Positions 1 to 5,837 of a stretch of 14,333 bases of DNA are shown one piece after another. Origin of the DNA: an uncultured Lachnospiraceae bacterium (GTDB lineage: Bacteria > Bacillota > Clostridia > Lachnospirales > Lachnospiraceae); the NCBI GenBank assembly GCA_934351765.1, contig CAKRJM010000035.1, positions 1 to 14,333 on the forward strand, in the 5' to 3' direction. The position numbers were made by a program, and so were the translations under genes. Under the pieces are notes generated by a model, which worked only from the letters and a program-made list of their open reading frames with translations, was not told where the DNA came from and ran no database searches. The number at the start of each line of letters is the position of its first letter. Position 1 is the first letter of the stretch.

Positions 1-125
1 GGATACCTATTCAGTATACCATTGCATGACTAACTTATGGTTTCTATACCCAAATCAGATTTTTAAAATTCATTCAATGTTTTTTTCGTTTTTTGTTTCA
101 TAAAATGCACTTTCCCCTATGGAAC
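1..125. other. AT-rich noncoding flank
   Basis: No open frame of useful length is seen on either strand. It lies beyond the terminator that closes the minus-strand prsW cassette. On the plus strand a weak promoter-like pair can be read, TTGCAT at 22-27 and TATACC at 45-50 with 17 nt between them. On the minus strand there is a TATACT-like box (13-18) without a good -35. Neither is strong enough to call as a promoter in such AT-rich sequence. Confidence 0.5.
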
Positions 126-157
126 AAAAAAATTAAGAGCCGCGCAAAAGCAGCTCT
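126..157 (-). terminator. Intrinsic terminator after the prsW cassette
   Basis: Read on the minus strand, AGAGCTGC (157-150) pairs with GCGGCTCT (143-136) over 8 bp including one G-U. The loop is 6 nt. A short TTAA-type spacer and an unbroken run of seven T (132-126) follow. It lies 14 nt past the stop codon of the PrsW gene, so it is the natural end of the sigma/anti-sigma/PrsW transcript. Confidence 0.93.
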
Positions 158-171
158 CAACGTTCCATCAT

Positions 172-804
172 TCAGTTGTATTCCTGTGTCAGATGGCGGG
201 CAATCAGCTTTCCCGCTGTAAGAATCAGTACGGGCAGAAGATAGGCGATATACTGTGCCGCACCTCCGTAGGCAATCAGAAGATTAAAGATCGCGTGAAA
301 GGTGATCGCTGCCCCAAGCAGGCCGCAGGTTCCGGCAATCTTCAGCCACGTCCGCCGCCACACATATGCAAGCCCTCCGCCGACAATGACTCCGCAGATC
401 ACATGCATCGCTCCTGTTCCTATTCCCCGGAAGAAAATAAAAGAAAAATGTCCGGCTCCGTTTTGAATCAGATAGCAGATGTTTTCGAAGGTGGCAAAGG
501 AAAGGGCTGTGATTACGGCAGCGTTCTTGATCTGTTCTGTTTTCGGCTCAAATATCAAAAGGTAAAAGAGCAGCGGCAGAAGCTTCATGATCTCCTCTGC
601 CACCGGGGCGATCTCCACAGTAGCAGCAAAGGTATCCGCTCCATAAAGCGCAGCGAGAAGCGTGTTGATGTAAGCAGAAAGAAGACACACCCCCATCCCT
701 ATAATGCAGGACAAAAAAATCTTTCTCTGACGTGTTCCCATACACAGAGCAGCAATCAGCAGGGGGGATGCCATACAGATAAAAACATTTTCAATATAGG
801 TCAT
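172..804 (-). CDS. prsW: PrsW-family intramembrane metalloprotease
   Basis: A 210-residue polytopic membrane protein of PrsW type. The family signature is present: an E-E-x-x-K motif at 70-74 (EEIMK) inside a transmembrane helix, FATFEN at 103-108, a conserved His at 134 (MHVICG) and another at 170 (TFHAIFN). In PrsW proteins these glutamates and histidines form the presumed metal site. In Bacillus subtilis PrsW makes the first (site-1) cut in the anti-sigma factor RsiW, after which a site-2 protease frees SigW. Six to eight hydrophobic segments can be counted. The start codon overlaps the stop of the preceding gene by 4 nt (ATGA), so translation is probably coupled. The upstream neighbours are a candidate anti-sigma factor and an ECF sigma factor, which makes cleavage of that anti-sigma factor the likely job. 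The substrate is inferred, the family is clear. Confidence 0.92.
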   Translation of the reverse strand: MTYIENVFICMASPLLIAALCMGTRQRKIFLSCIIGMGVCLLSAYINTLLAALYGADTFAATVEIAPVAEEIMKLLPLLFYLLIFEPKTEQIKNAAVITALSFATFENICYLIQNGAGHFSFIFFRGIGTGAMHVICGVIVGGGLAYVWRRTWLKIAGTCGLLGAAITFHAIFNLLIAYGGAAQYIAYLLPVLILTAGKLIARHLTQEYN

Positions 805-1433
805 GCCTGCACCGCCTTTCCTGTGACTGGCAGCAGGGCAAACAGACAGCCCGACAGCAGAAGATCAAACCAACAATAAAAGCTGAAAACAGAGTCGCCC
901 GGCCAGAGGCAGCCGGAGGTCCAAAGGGCATATTCCACCGCAACATAGCACAGCACTCCCATGTGGAAATATCGCATATTCCGCACGGTTCCCGTTTGTG
1001 TCCGCGCATAGGAAAGCCCCCGGATGGAATGATAGGAAACAACGATCATCATACCGCACCAGAGCAGATTGGAGAGAATATCTCCAAAGGTACAATAAAA
1101 CACACACAGCAGAACACCGATCAGGACGGCGATCAGGGCTTTGCGGCACGCATGCCCCCTTTCCTCTGCGGAAGAAAGGGTGTATTGCAGGATGTAAAGA
1201 AAAATTACGCTGGCCACCCAGCCAAACTCCGACACATAAAAGACCTGCGGTGTTTCAGAATATAAAAGCAAATACAGCGTCCAGTACAGAGAGCCGAGGG
1301 CAAAGCAGCCATAAAAGCAGGTCAGCAGAAAATACGCCTGCGTCCGGCTTTTCAGATACCGGATACCGCTCAGGAAAAAGCCCAGCAGGGTAACCGCAAA
1401 TTGTAACACGTTACTGATCAGTTCCATCTGCAT
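801..1433 (-). CDS. Polytopic (about 7 TM) membrane protein, unknown function
   Basis: I do not recognise a named family for this 210-residue protein. About seven hydrophobic segments can be read (roughly residues 5-22, 33-57, 66-84, 99-115, 120-138, 152-173, 180-200). They are separated by short loops, with basic stretches at 24-30 (RYLKSR) and 137-154. The layout resembles the membrane-sensor part of some signalling proteins, but there is no kinase, cyclase or other catalytic domain attached. The start chosen is the ATG at 1433, preceded by GGGAGGGAG. A second ATG lies two codons inside. It overlaps the two-helix protein upstream by 23 nt and the PrsW gene downstream by 4 nt, so it is translated as part of the sigma cassette. 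A sensory or protease-gating role is inference from position only. Confidence 0.8.
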   Translation of the reverse strand: MQMELISNVLQFAVTLLGFFLSGIRYLKSRTQAYFLLTCFYGCFALGSLYWTLYLLLYSETPQVFYVSEFGWVASVIFLYILQYTLSSAEERGHACRKALIAVLIGVLLCVFYCTFGDILSNLLWCGMMIVVSYHSIRGLSYARTQTGTVRNMRYFHMGVLCYVAVEYALWTSGCLWPGDSVFSFYCWFDLLLSGCLFALLPVTGKAVQA

Positions 1434-1779
1434 GGTCTCCCTCCCGCTTATCCCTCTCTTCCTCGTTGTTCAACTGACGGATGCGAAAGCATAAAATCGT
1501 CACGCATATGCCGAGAACAAAAGCAAGCAGTCCGATCACGATATACCCAATCGCGGCGTTTCCGCCTAAAATCGTTGCTGCCGTCTCAAAGCCGGAGGTA
1601 GTCCCAAGCTCGATCCGATCGACAATCCCGGGCATGAAAAAGGAAACTCCCACGATCACTGCAAGACACGCTGCCACGCCGGAAACCGCAGCAATCCGGC
1701 CTCTCCGCAGTCTTTTTTGACATTCTTTTTCCACAATACGCTGTTTTACTTCTTCTATCCGTTCCTCATGGCTCCGCAT
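1411..1779 (-). CDS. Small two-helix membrane protein, candidate anti-sigma factor
   Basis: A 122-residue protein. The N terminus is charged and probably cytoplasmic (1-28, helical, rich in E/K/R). A first membrane helix spans about 29-49. A loop of about 27 residues (50-76) follows, containing a small-residue stretch around TSGFETAATILGG. A second helix spans about 77-98, with an acidic/basic cytoplasmic tail after it. The gene starts inside the end of the sigma factor gene (14 nt overlap), behind a good Shine-Dalgarno sequence GGAGGG 8 nt before the ATG. A small membrane protein cotranslated right behind an ECF sigma factor, with a PrsW protease in the same operon, is the usual setting of an anti-sigma factor. 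No zinc-binding H-x3-C-x2-C anti-sigma motif is present, so the function rests on context. An accessory membrane subunit is the main alternative. Confidence 0.6.
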   Translation of the reverse strand: MRSHEERIEEVKQRIVEKECQKRLRRGRIAAVSGVAACLAVIVGVSFFMPGIVDRIELGTTSGFETAATILGGNAAIGYIVIGLLAFVLGICVTILCFRIRQLNNEEERDKREGDHADGTDQ

Positions 1780-2314
1780 TGGTAATTCCCTCCCGTTCCA
1801 GCAGGCCGCGCAGACGCTCTTTCCCCCGGTAGACCATATTGGTGATCTGCTTCAGGCTTTTTCCCATAACCTCGGCAGCCTGCTGGTAGCTCATGCCCTC
1901 AAAATAAGTCAGATAAAGTGCCTCCCGATAATCCGGGTTTAACTCGTCCATGCAGAAATGCAAAATCTGATCCCGTTCCTTTGTCTGGACGACCTCATCC
2001 ACCAGAGCTTGTCCGTCCGGCCCCTCAGTCAGATCGTCAAGACTGAAAAAGCGCTTCCATCTGCTTTTATGGCGCAGGGCCATATGCCTCGCTGCTTTAT
2101 ACAGATAGGGCTTAAATCCACCATCACGAATACGGGGTTTTTTCGTAAACAGATAGGAAAAAACTTCGATCATCAAATCCTCCGCTTCGTGAACGTCATG
2201 CAGATAACCGTCGATGTATAAGGTCAGCGGGTCACCGTATTTTTTCATCAATACCTCAAGCCCGGTTTCATCTCCGCACAGATATTGTCTGTAAGCTTCT
2301 TCATCGACAGCCAT
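1766..2314 (-). CDS. ECF-type RNA polymerase sigma factor
   Basis: A 182-residue sigma-70 family protein with only the sigma-2 and sigma-4 regions, as in extracytoplasmic-function sigma factors. Region 2 covers about residues 19-85, including the acidic core-binding stretch HDVHEAEDLMIEVFSYLF and a basic region 2.4 (FKPYLYKAARHMALRHKSR). Region 4 covers about 117-172, with a helix-turn-helix around MSYQQAAEVMGKSLKQITN (141-159) that would read the -35 box. The ATG at 2314 is preferred over the GTG at 2323. AGGGAAG lies 8 nt before the ATG but directly abuts the GTG. Its 3' end overlaps the candidate anti-sigma gene by 14 nt. A PrsW protease follows two genes later, suggesting control by membrane sequestration and proteolysis, as for B. 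subtilis SigW. I could not find a convincing ECF-type promoter in front of it, so autoregulation is not shown. Confidence 0.93.
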   Translation of the reverse strand: MAVDEEAYRQYLCGDETGLEVLMKKYGDPLTLYIDGYLHDVHEAEDLMIEVFSYLFTKKPRIRDGGFKPYLYKAARHMALRHKSRWKRFFSLDDLTEGPDGQALVDEVVQTKERDQILHFCMDELNPDYREALYLTYFEGMSYQQAAEVMGKSLKQITNMVYRGKERLRGLLEREGITNAEP

Positions 2315-2336
2315 ACCGTTCACTTCCCTTCCGTCA

Positions 2337-2361
2337 CATCATCCCGCCGCATCATCCCGCC
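2337..2361. repeat. 12-nt direct repeat in front of the sigma gene
   Basis: Two identical 12-nt copies (CATCATCCCGCC on the plus strand, GGCGGGATGATG on the minus strand) lie at 2337-2348 and 2350-2361, a 13-nt period. They sit in the 69-nt gap between the ribF-like stop and the sigma factor start, about 22 nt before the ATG. They could be a paired protein-binding site or a replication-slippage duplication. Confidence 0.85.
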
Positions 2362-2383
2362 ACAGAGCGCCATTTTTCAGCGG

Positions 2384-3229
2384 TCATTCATAAATCCAGG
2401 ATCCCCTTACCTGCTCCAGGTCTTTTTTTACCTGTTCCTTGACTGCTTCCAGATTTTTAAATTTATACACCGGCCGGATAAATCTCCAGACCTCCAGACA
2501 GAACTCCTCGCCGTAAATGTCCCGGTCAAAATCCAGCAGATAGGATTCCACCGTCACCACACCGGAATCATCCACCGATGGCCTCGTTCCGATATTGGTA
2601 AGACTCCGATAAGTGCCGCCTGCCACATGACTGATGGTCGCATAAACGCCGCTTTCCGGCTTTCGCTTCTTTAAGATCACACTCTGATTGGCGGTAGGCA
2701 TTCCCACAGTACGCCCCAGAGCCTTCCCGTGGACTACCTCGCCCATGATAAGATACGGATGGCCGCAAAGCTGTCTGTACTTTTCAAACTCGGCATTTTT
2801 AAATGCCTGAAGGACACGTTTCGTAGTGATCGTGCCTTTTTCATCTTCTACGGTCTTCACAAGCTCCACCCGGATTCCAGACTCCTCTGCCGCCCGGCAG
2901 ATTTCCTCCCGATGCTCATGCTCTTCGCCGATGACCAGAATCTCTGCTCCCAGCTTTTCTGACACAACCTCTTTTACAAAAGTCCCCGCCGGACAATCCG
3001 GCTCCGGCACCGAGATCATCTGATCGATCCCTTCCTGTGCGAAGAAATATGCTTTTTCCTCTTCTGTGGTCAATACCTTGTTCTCTATCTCAAAGCTCAC
3101 CGCCACAGAACAGCCGCCCAGAGCCTTCAGGCGGCGAAGCACCGCCTGATGACCGCGATGAACACCATCAAACCGCCCGAATGCCACACAGGCTCGCTCT
3201 ATTTTCTCATATCGGTCCGTATGTTTCAA
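2384..3229 (-). CDS. ribF: RibF-like riboflavin kinase / FAD synthetase, adenylyltransferase half degenerate
   Basis: A 281-residue homologue of the bifunctional enzyme that phosphorylates riboflavin to FMN and adenylates FMN to FAD. Usual length is about 300-315. The C-terminal kinase domain is well conserved: GEVVHGKALGRTVGMPTAN (163-181), GVYA (194-197), NIGTRPS (212-218) and a VESYLLDFDRDIYGEEF stretch (227-243). In the N-terminal domain the nucleotide-binding HRGH (24-27) is kept within GRFDGVHRGHQ. However, the usual FDPHP, G-x-D-F-R-F-G and S-S-T-x-I-R motifs are replaced (FEIEN, IGEEHEHRE, TITTKRVLQ). FAD synthetase activity is therefore doubtful. The start is a TTG at 3229 with AGAGGA 7 nt upstream, since no in-frame ATG precedes the conserved domain. 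It may be a second RibF paralogue rather than the housekeeping copy. It follows dacA by 79 nt. Confidence 0.85.
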   Translation of the reverse strand: MKHTDRYEKIERACVAFGRFDGVHRGHQAVLRRLKALGGCSVAVSFEIENKVLTTEEEKAYFFAQEGIDQMISVPEPDCPAGTFVKEVVSEKLGAEILVIGEEHEHREEICRAAEESGIRVELVKTVEDEKGTITTKRVLQAFKNAEFEKYRQLCGHPYLIMGEVVHGKALGRTVGMPTANQSVILKKRKPESGVYATISHVAGGTYRSLTNIGTRPSVDDSGVVTVESYLLDFDRDIYGEEFCLEVWRFIRPVYKFKNLEAVKEQVKKDLEQVRGSWIYE

Positions 3230-3266
3230 TATCTAATCCTCTTTCTGTCTGATTCGAAGCCGGCAT
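3207..3266 (-). CDS. Possible 19-codon leader ORF overlapping the ribF start
   Basis: An ATG at 3266 follows a good Shine-Dalgarno sequence (AGGAGA, 7 nt spacing). It opens a 19-codon frame (begins MPASNQ, ends TYGPI) that stops about 20 nt inside the ribF-like gene in another frame. The ribF-like gene itself begins with a weak TTG. A short upstream frame ending just past a weak start is a common arrangement for translational coupling or control. Only the ribosome-binding site and the frame are seen; that it is expressed is inference. Confidence 0.3.
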   Translation of the reverse strand: MPASNQTERGLDIETYGPI

Positions 3267-3308
3267 AAGCGGATCTCCTGTCATTCTTCCGTTTTTTGGC
3301 CGCTGATC

Positions 3309-4703
3309 CTACGCTGCTTCTGTATCCATCCTCCGAAGTGTCATTGCCCGGAACAGCCACAGGAGATAATCCCCAATCCCGGCCGCCTCGACAGATTCCG
3401 CCGCCTGGATCTCCACACTGCCGACGACGGTTTCTCCCATCCGGTATTCCAGTATTCCGACGGGATCTCCTTCCTTCACCGGTGCTTCAACCTGCTCCGG
3501 AAGCGTCAATACCTTTTCGATGTCTCCCGGCTGTTCTCCATTCATGCAAAGATAAGAAAACGGGGCTCCGTAACGGATATCCGCCTTCTGCTTTGTTCCG
3601 CCGCTCACCGGGATCCCGGACAGCACTTCCCGGATCTCATCCCGGTCCTGATACAGACTGCACGACGCAAATCCGTAATTCAAAAGCGCCGCTGCCTCCC
3701 GAAACCGTACCTTATAATCCGGTGCCGCCATGATCACTGCGATCAGCTCCATGCCATCCTGTCTGGCCGTCCCGGAAAAACAGTATTTCGCCAGACTGGT
3801 GCTGCCGGTCTTCAGTCCGGTCACCGTAAAGGAATTTCCCATTTTCAGCAGCTTATTGGTATTGGACAGGCAGAATTCCTTACTTCCCTGCTTCGTATTA
3901 TGAATGATATTTTCCATCCAGATGGTGCTGTATTTCTCGATCTGCGGATAGCGGACGATCAGTTCCCGGCTCATGAGCGCTACATCCCTTGCACTGGTCA
4001 GATGGGACGCCGAATCCGTCAGCCCGCAGCAGTCCTCAAAGACGGTTTCTGTCATGCCAAGTGCCTTTGCCCGCACATTCATCTGTGTCACAAAGGCCTC
4101 CTCACTTCCGGCAATATGCTCCGCCATGGCGACCGCTGCGTCGTTTCCGGAGGCGATCACAATGCACTTGATCAGCGTCTCCACCGTCTGAACCTCCCCC
4201 TCCTCCAGAAACACCTGGGAGCCGCCCATAGACTTTGCATGGGCACTGGTGGTCACCGGCTCCTCCAGGGTGATCGCTCCCGACTCCAGTGCGTCAAAGA
4301 TCAGAATCAGCGTCATGATCTTCGTAATGCTGGCCGGCCGAAGGGCTTCTTCTGCATTTTTCTCATACAGGATCGTCCCGGTGGATGCCTCCATCAGAAC
4401 CGCGGACTGTGCCGTGATCTCCGGTGCTCCCGCTGGATGGGTTCCATTCGATGGCTGTGCTGTTTCTGTCTGTTCTGGATTTGTCTGTTCCGGATCTGTC
4501 TGTTCTGGATTTGTCTGTTCCGGATCTGTCCGTTCCGGATCTGTCTGTTCCGGATCCGTCTCTCCGGACATCTGCTCTGCTTCACTTCCTGCCGCAGGAT
4601 TCCATTCTGCGTATCGGCTTTGTGCCTTTCCCGGAACCACAGCCGGCATCAGTATGGAAAGAGACAGCAGGATTCCTGCTGTCTTCTTTATCAATCGTTT
4701 CAT
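3309..4703 (-). CDS. dacA: D-alanyl-D-alanine carboxypeptidase (DacA / PBP5 type)
   Basis: A 464-residue low-molecular-weight penicillin-binding protein that trims the terminal D-Ala from peptidoglycan stem peptides outside the membrane. All three active-site motifs of the serine peptidase S11 family are present: S-x-x-K at 125-128 (SITK), S-G-N at 185-187 and K-T-G at 298-300. The N terminus is a secretion signal (MKRLIKK followed by a hydrophobic core to about residue 28). A repeat linker follows (49-78, six 5-residue units of the T-D/N-P-E-Q/R type). After the catalytic domain is a PBP5-type C-terminal beta domain (about 355-435), then a short amphipathic tail (GDYLLWLFRAMTLRR) that probably anchors it to the membrane. 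The ATG at 4703 has GGGGGA about 8 nt upstream. It lies 53 nt after galE, so both probably share a transcript. Confidence 0.96.
   Translation of the reverse strand: MKRLIKKTAGILLSLSILMPAVVPGKAQSRYAEWNPAAGSEAEQMSGETDPEQTDPERTDPEQTNPEQTDPEQTNPEQTETAQPSNGTHPAGAPEITAQSAVLMEASTGTILYEKNAEEALRPASITKIMTLILIFDALESGAITLEEPVTTSAHAKSMGGSQVFLEEGEVQTVETLIKCIVIASGNDAAVAMAEHIAGSEEAFVTQMNVRAKALGMTETVFEDCCGLTDSASHLTSARDVALMSRELIVRYPQIEKYSTIWMENIIHNTKQGSKEFCLSNTNKLLKMGNSFTVTGLKTGSTSLAKYCFSGTARQDGMELIAVIMAAPDYKVRFREAAALLNYGFASCSLYQDRDEIREVLSGIPVSGGTKQKADIRYGAPFSYLCMNGEQPGDIEKVLTLPEQVEAPVKEGDPVGILEYRMGETVVGSVEIQAAESVEAAGIGDYLLWLFRAMTLRRMDTEAA
4470..4559. repeat. Six 15-bp tandem units encoding the T(D/N)PE(Q/R) linker of DacA
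   Basis: Exactly 90 bp, six in-frame 15-bp units, encode TDPEQ, TDPER, TDPEQ, TNPEQ, TDPEQ and TNPEQ. DNA units differ at a few positions (for example TTCTGGAT against TTCCGGAT), so the repeat is not brand new. It is likely to vary in copy number between strains by slippage without breaking the frame. Confidence 0.95.
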
Positions 4704-4715
4704 CCTACCAGTCCC

Positions 4716-4748
4716 CCGGAGGTTCTTGTTCCTATCCTATGCCTCCGG
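4716..4748 (-). other. Hairpin in the galE-dacA gap
   Basis: A perfect 7-bp inverted repeat, CCGGAGG (4748-4742 read on the minus strand) with CCTCCGG (4722-4716), encloses 19 nt. No T-run follows, so it is not a terminator. Its downstream arm touches the purine-rich ribosome-binding region of dacA. It could modulate dacA translation or processing of the galE-dacA message. Confidence 0.5.
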
Positions 4749-4756
4749 CCCCGGTT

Positions 4757-5776
4757 CTATCCCTGATAACCGTTTGGATTCTGCTTCTGCCACCGATACG
4801 TGTCGCGGCACATATCCTCCAGGCTCTTTTCTGCTTTCCATCCCAGGATCTTTTCTGCCTTGGAGGCATCTGCATAGCACTCTGCGATATCGCCGGCCCG
4901 GCGTTCCGTGATCTCATAAGGGATTTCAATCTGATTTACCCGTTCAAAGGTTTTCACAATATCTAACACGCTGTATCCGATTCCGGTCCCCAGATTGAAC
5001 ACCTCAACCCCCTTGTTTTTTCCGGCATAGGAAAGCGCTGACACATGTCCTTTCGCCAGATCGACCACATGGATATAATCGCGGACTCCGGTTCCGTCCG
5101 GTGTCGGATAATCATTTCCGAATACCCGAAGCTTTTTCAGCCGTCCCACGGCCACCTGGGAGATATAAGGCATTAAATTGTTGGGGATTCCGTTGGGATT
5201 TTCCCCGATTTTTCCGCTTTCATGAGCACCGATGGGATTGAAATACCGAAGAAGAACCACCGAAAGCTCCGGATCGGCATGAGCCGCATCCTTTAAGATC
5301 TGTTCAATAAACACCTTTGTCCAGCCATAAGGATTCGTACAGCTTCTTCCTGTGGGCATGTCCTCCGTCAGCGGGACCTGCTCCGGCGTACCGTAAACCG
5401 TCGCCGAAGAACTGAATACAAACTGATGACAGCCATACTTCTTCATGACCTCCAGAAGCGTCAGGGTACTGTCCAGATTATTCCGATAGTATTCCAGCGG
5501 CTTCTCCACCGATTCTCCCACCGCCTTCAGTCCTGCAAAGTGGATCACTGCTTCAATGGAATGCTCCGAAAAAATCTTCTCCAGTGCTTCCCGGTCTGCC
5601 ACATCCGCCTGATAAAACGACAGCCTCTTTCCGCAGATCTCTTCTGCCCGCTTCACAGCCTCTTTACAGCTGTTTGCCAGGTTATCTGCGATCACCACCT
5701 CATATCCGCTGTCTGCTACTTCAATGGCTGTATGCGTGCCGATATAACCGGCACCTCCTGTCAGTAATACTGCCAT
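4757..5776 (-). CDS. galE: UDP-glucose 4-epimerase
   Basis: A 339-residue enzyme that interconverts UDP-glucose and UDP-galactose, supplying precursors for cell-surface glycans and the Leloir pathway. It is an extended short-chain dehydrogenase/reductase. The NAD-binding GGAGYIG is at 7-13, and the catalytic triad is Ser124 (in SSSATVYG) and Tyr150-x3-Lys154 (YGWTK). Substrate-site stretches RYFNPIGAH (177-185) and the GTGVRDYIHVVDLA region (228-241) are present. Length matches the family. The ATG at 5776 follows a strong AAGGAGG. An in-frame extension to 5875 is possible on paper but would read through the terminator hairpin upstream, so it is rejected. No good promoter lies between that terminator and the start, so galE may depend on read-through or a promoter hidden in the upstream RNA region. 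DacA follows after 53 nt. Confidence 0.98.
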   Translation of the reverse strand: MAVLLTGGAGYIGTHTAIEVADSGYEVVIADNLANSCKEAVKRAEEICGKRLSFYQADVADREALEKIFSEHSIEAVIHFAGLKAVGESVEKPLEYYRNNLDSTLTLLEVMKKYGCHQFVFSSSATVYGTPEQVPLTEDMPTGRSCTNPYGWTKVFIEQILKDAAHADPELSVVLLRYFNPIGAHESGKIGENPNGIPNNLMPYISQVAVGRLKKLRVFGNDYPTPDGTGVRDYIHVVDLAKGHVSALSYAGKNKGVEVFNLGTGIGYSVLDIVKTFERVNQIEIPYEITERRAGDIAECYADASKAEKILGWKAEKSLEDMCRDTYRWQKQNPNGYQG

Positions 5777-5803
5777 AGCCTTCCTCCTTATGAAATCCTG
5801 ATA

Positions 5804-5837
5804 AAATTTAAATAGGGCGCACCATTGTGGTGCGCCC
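5804..5837 (-). terminator. Intrinsic terminator between the noncoding RNA and galE
   Basis: On the minus strand GGGCGCACC (5837-5829) pairs with GGTGCGCCC (5823-5815) over 9 perfect bp with a 5-nt loop. It is followed by the moderately U-rich TATTTAAATTTTAT. It would end the riboswitch/ncRNA transcript 38 nt before the galE start. The interrupted U-tract may allow read-through into galE. Confidence 0.85.

Noticed and set aside
22..50. A plus-strand promoter-like TTGCAT-17-TATACC pair
   Set aside because: It is only a partial match in very AT-rich sequence with no gene behind it, and it would give only RNA antisense to prsW. It may be chance.
193..879. A 228-codon plus-strand frame
   Set aside because: It is antisense to prsW and the 7-helix gene, has low-complexity charged composition and no ribosome-binding site. 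It is a shadow of the real minus-strand genes.
3900..4766. A long plus-strand frame with Cys/Phe/Leu repeats
   Set aside because: It is the complement of dacA and its 15-bp repeat array. The protein-like repeat is a mirror of the DacA linker.
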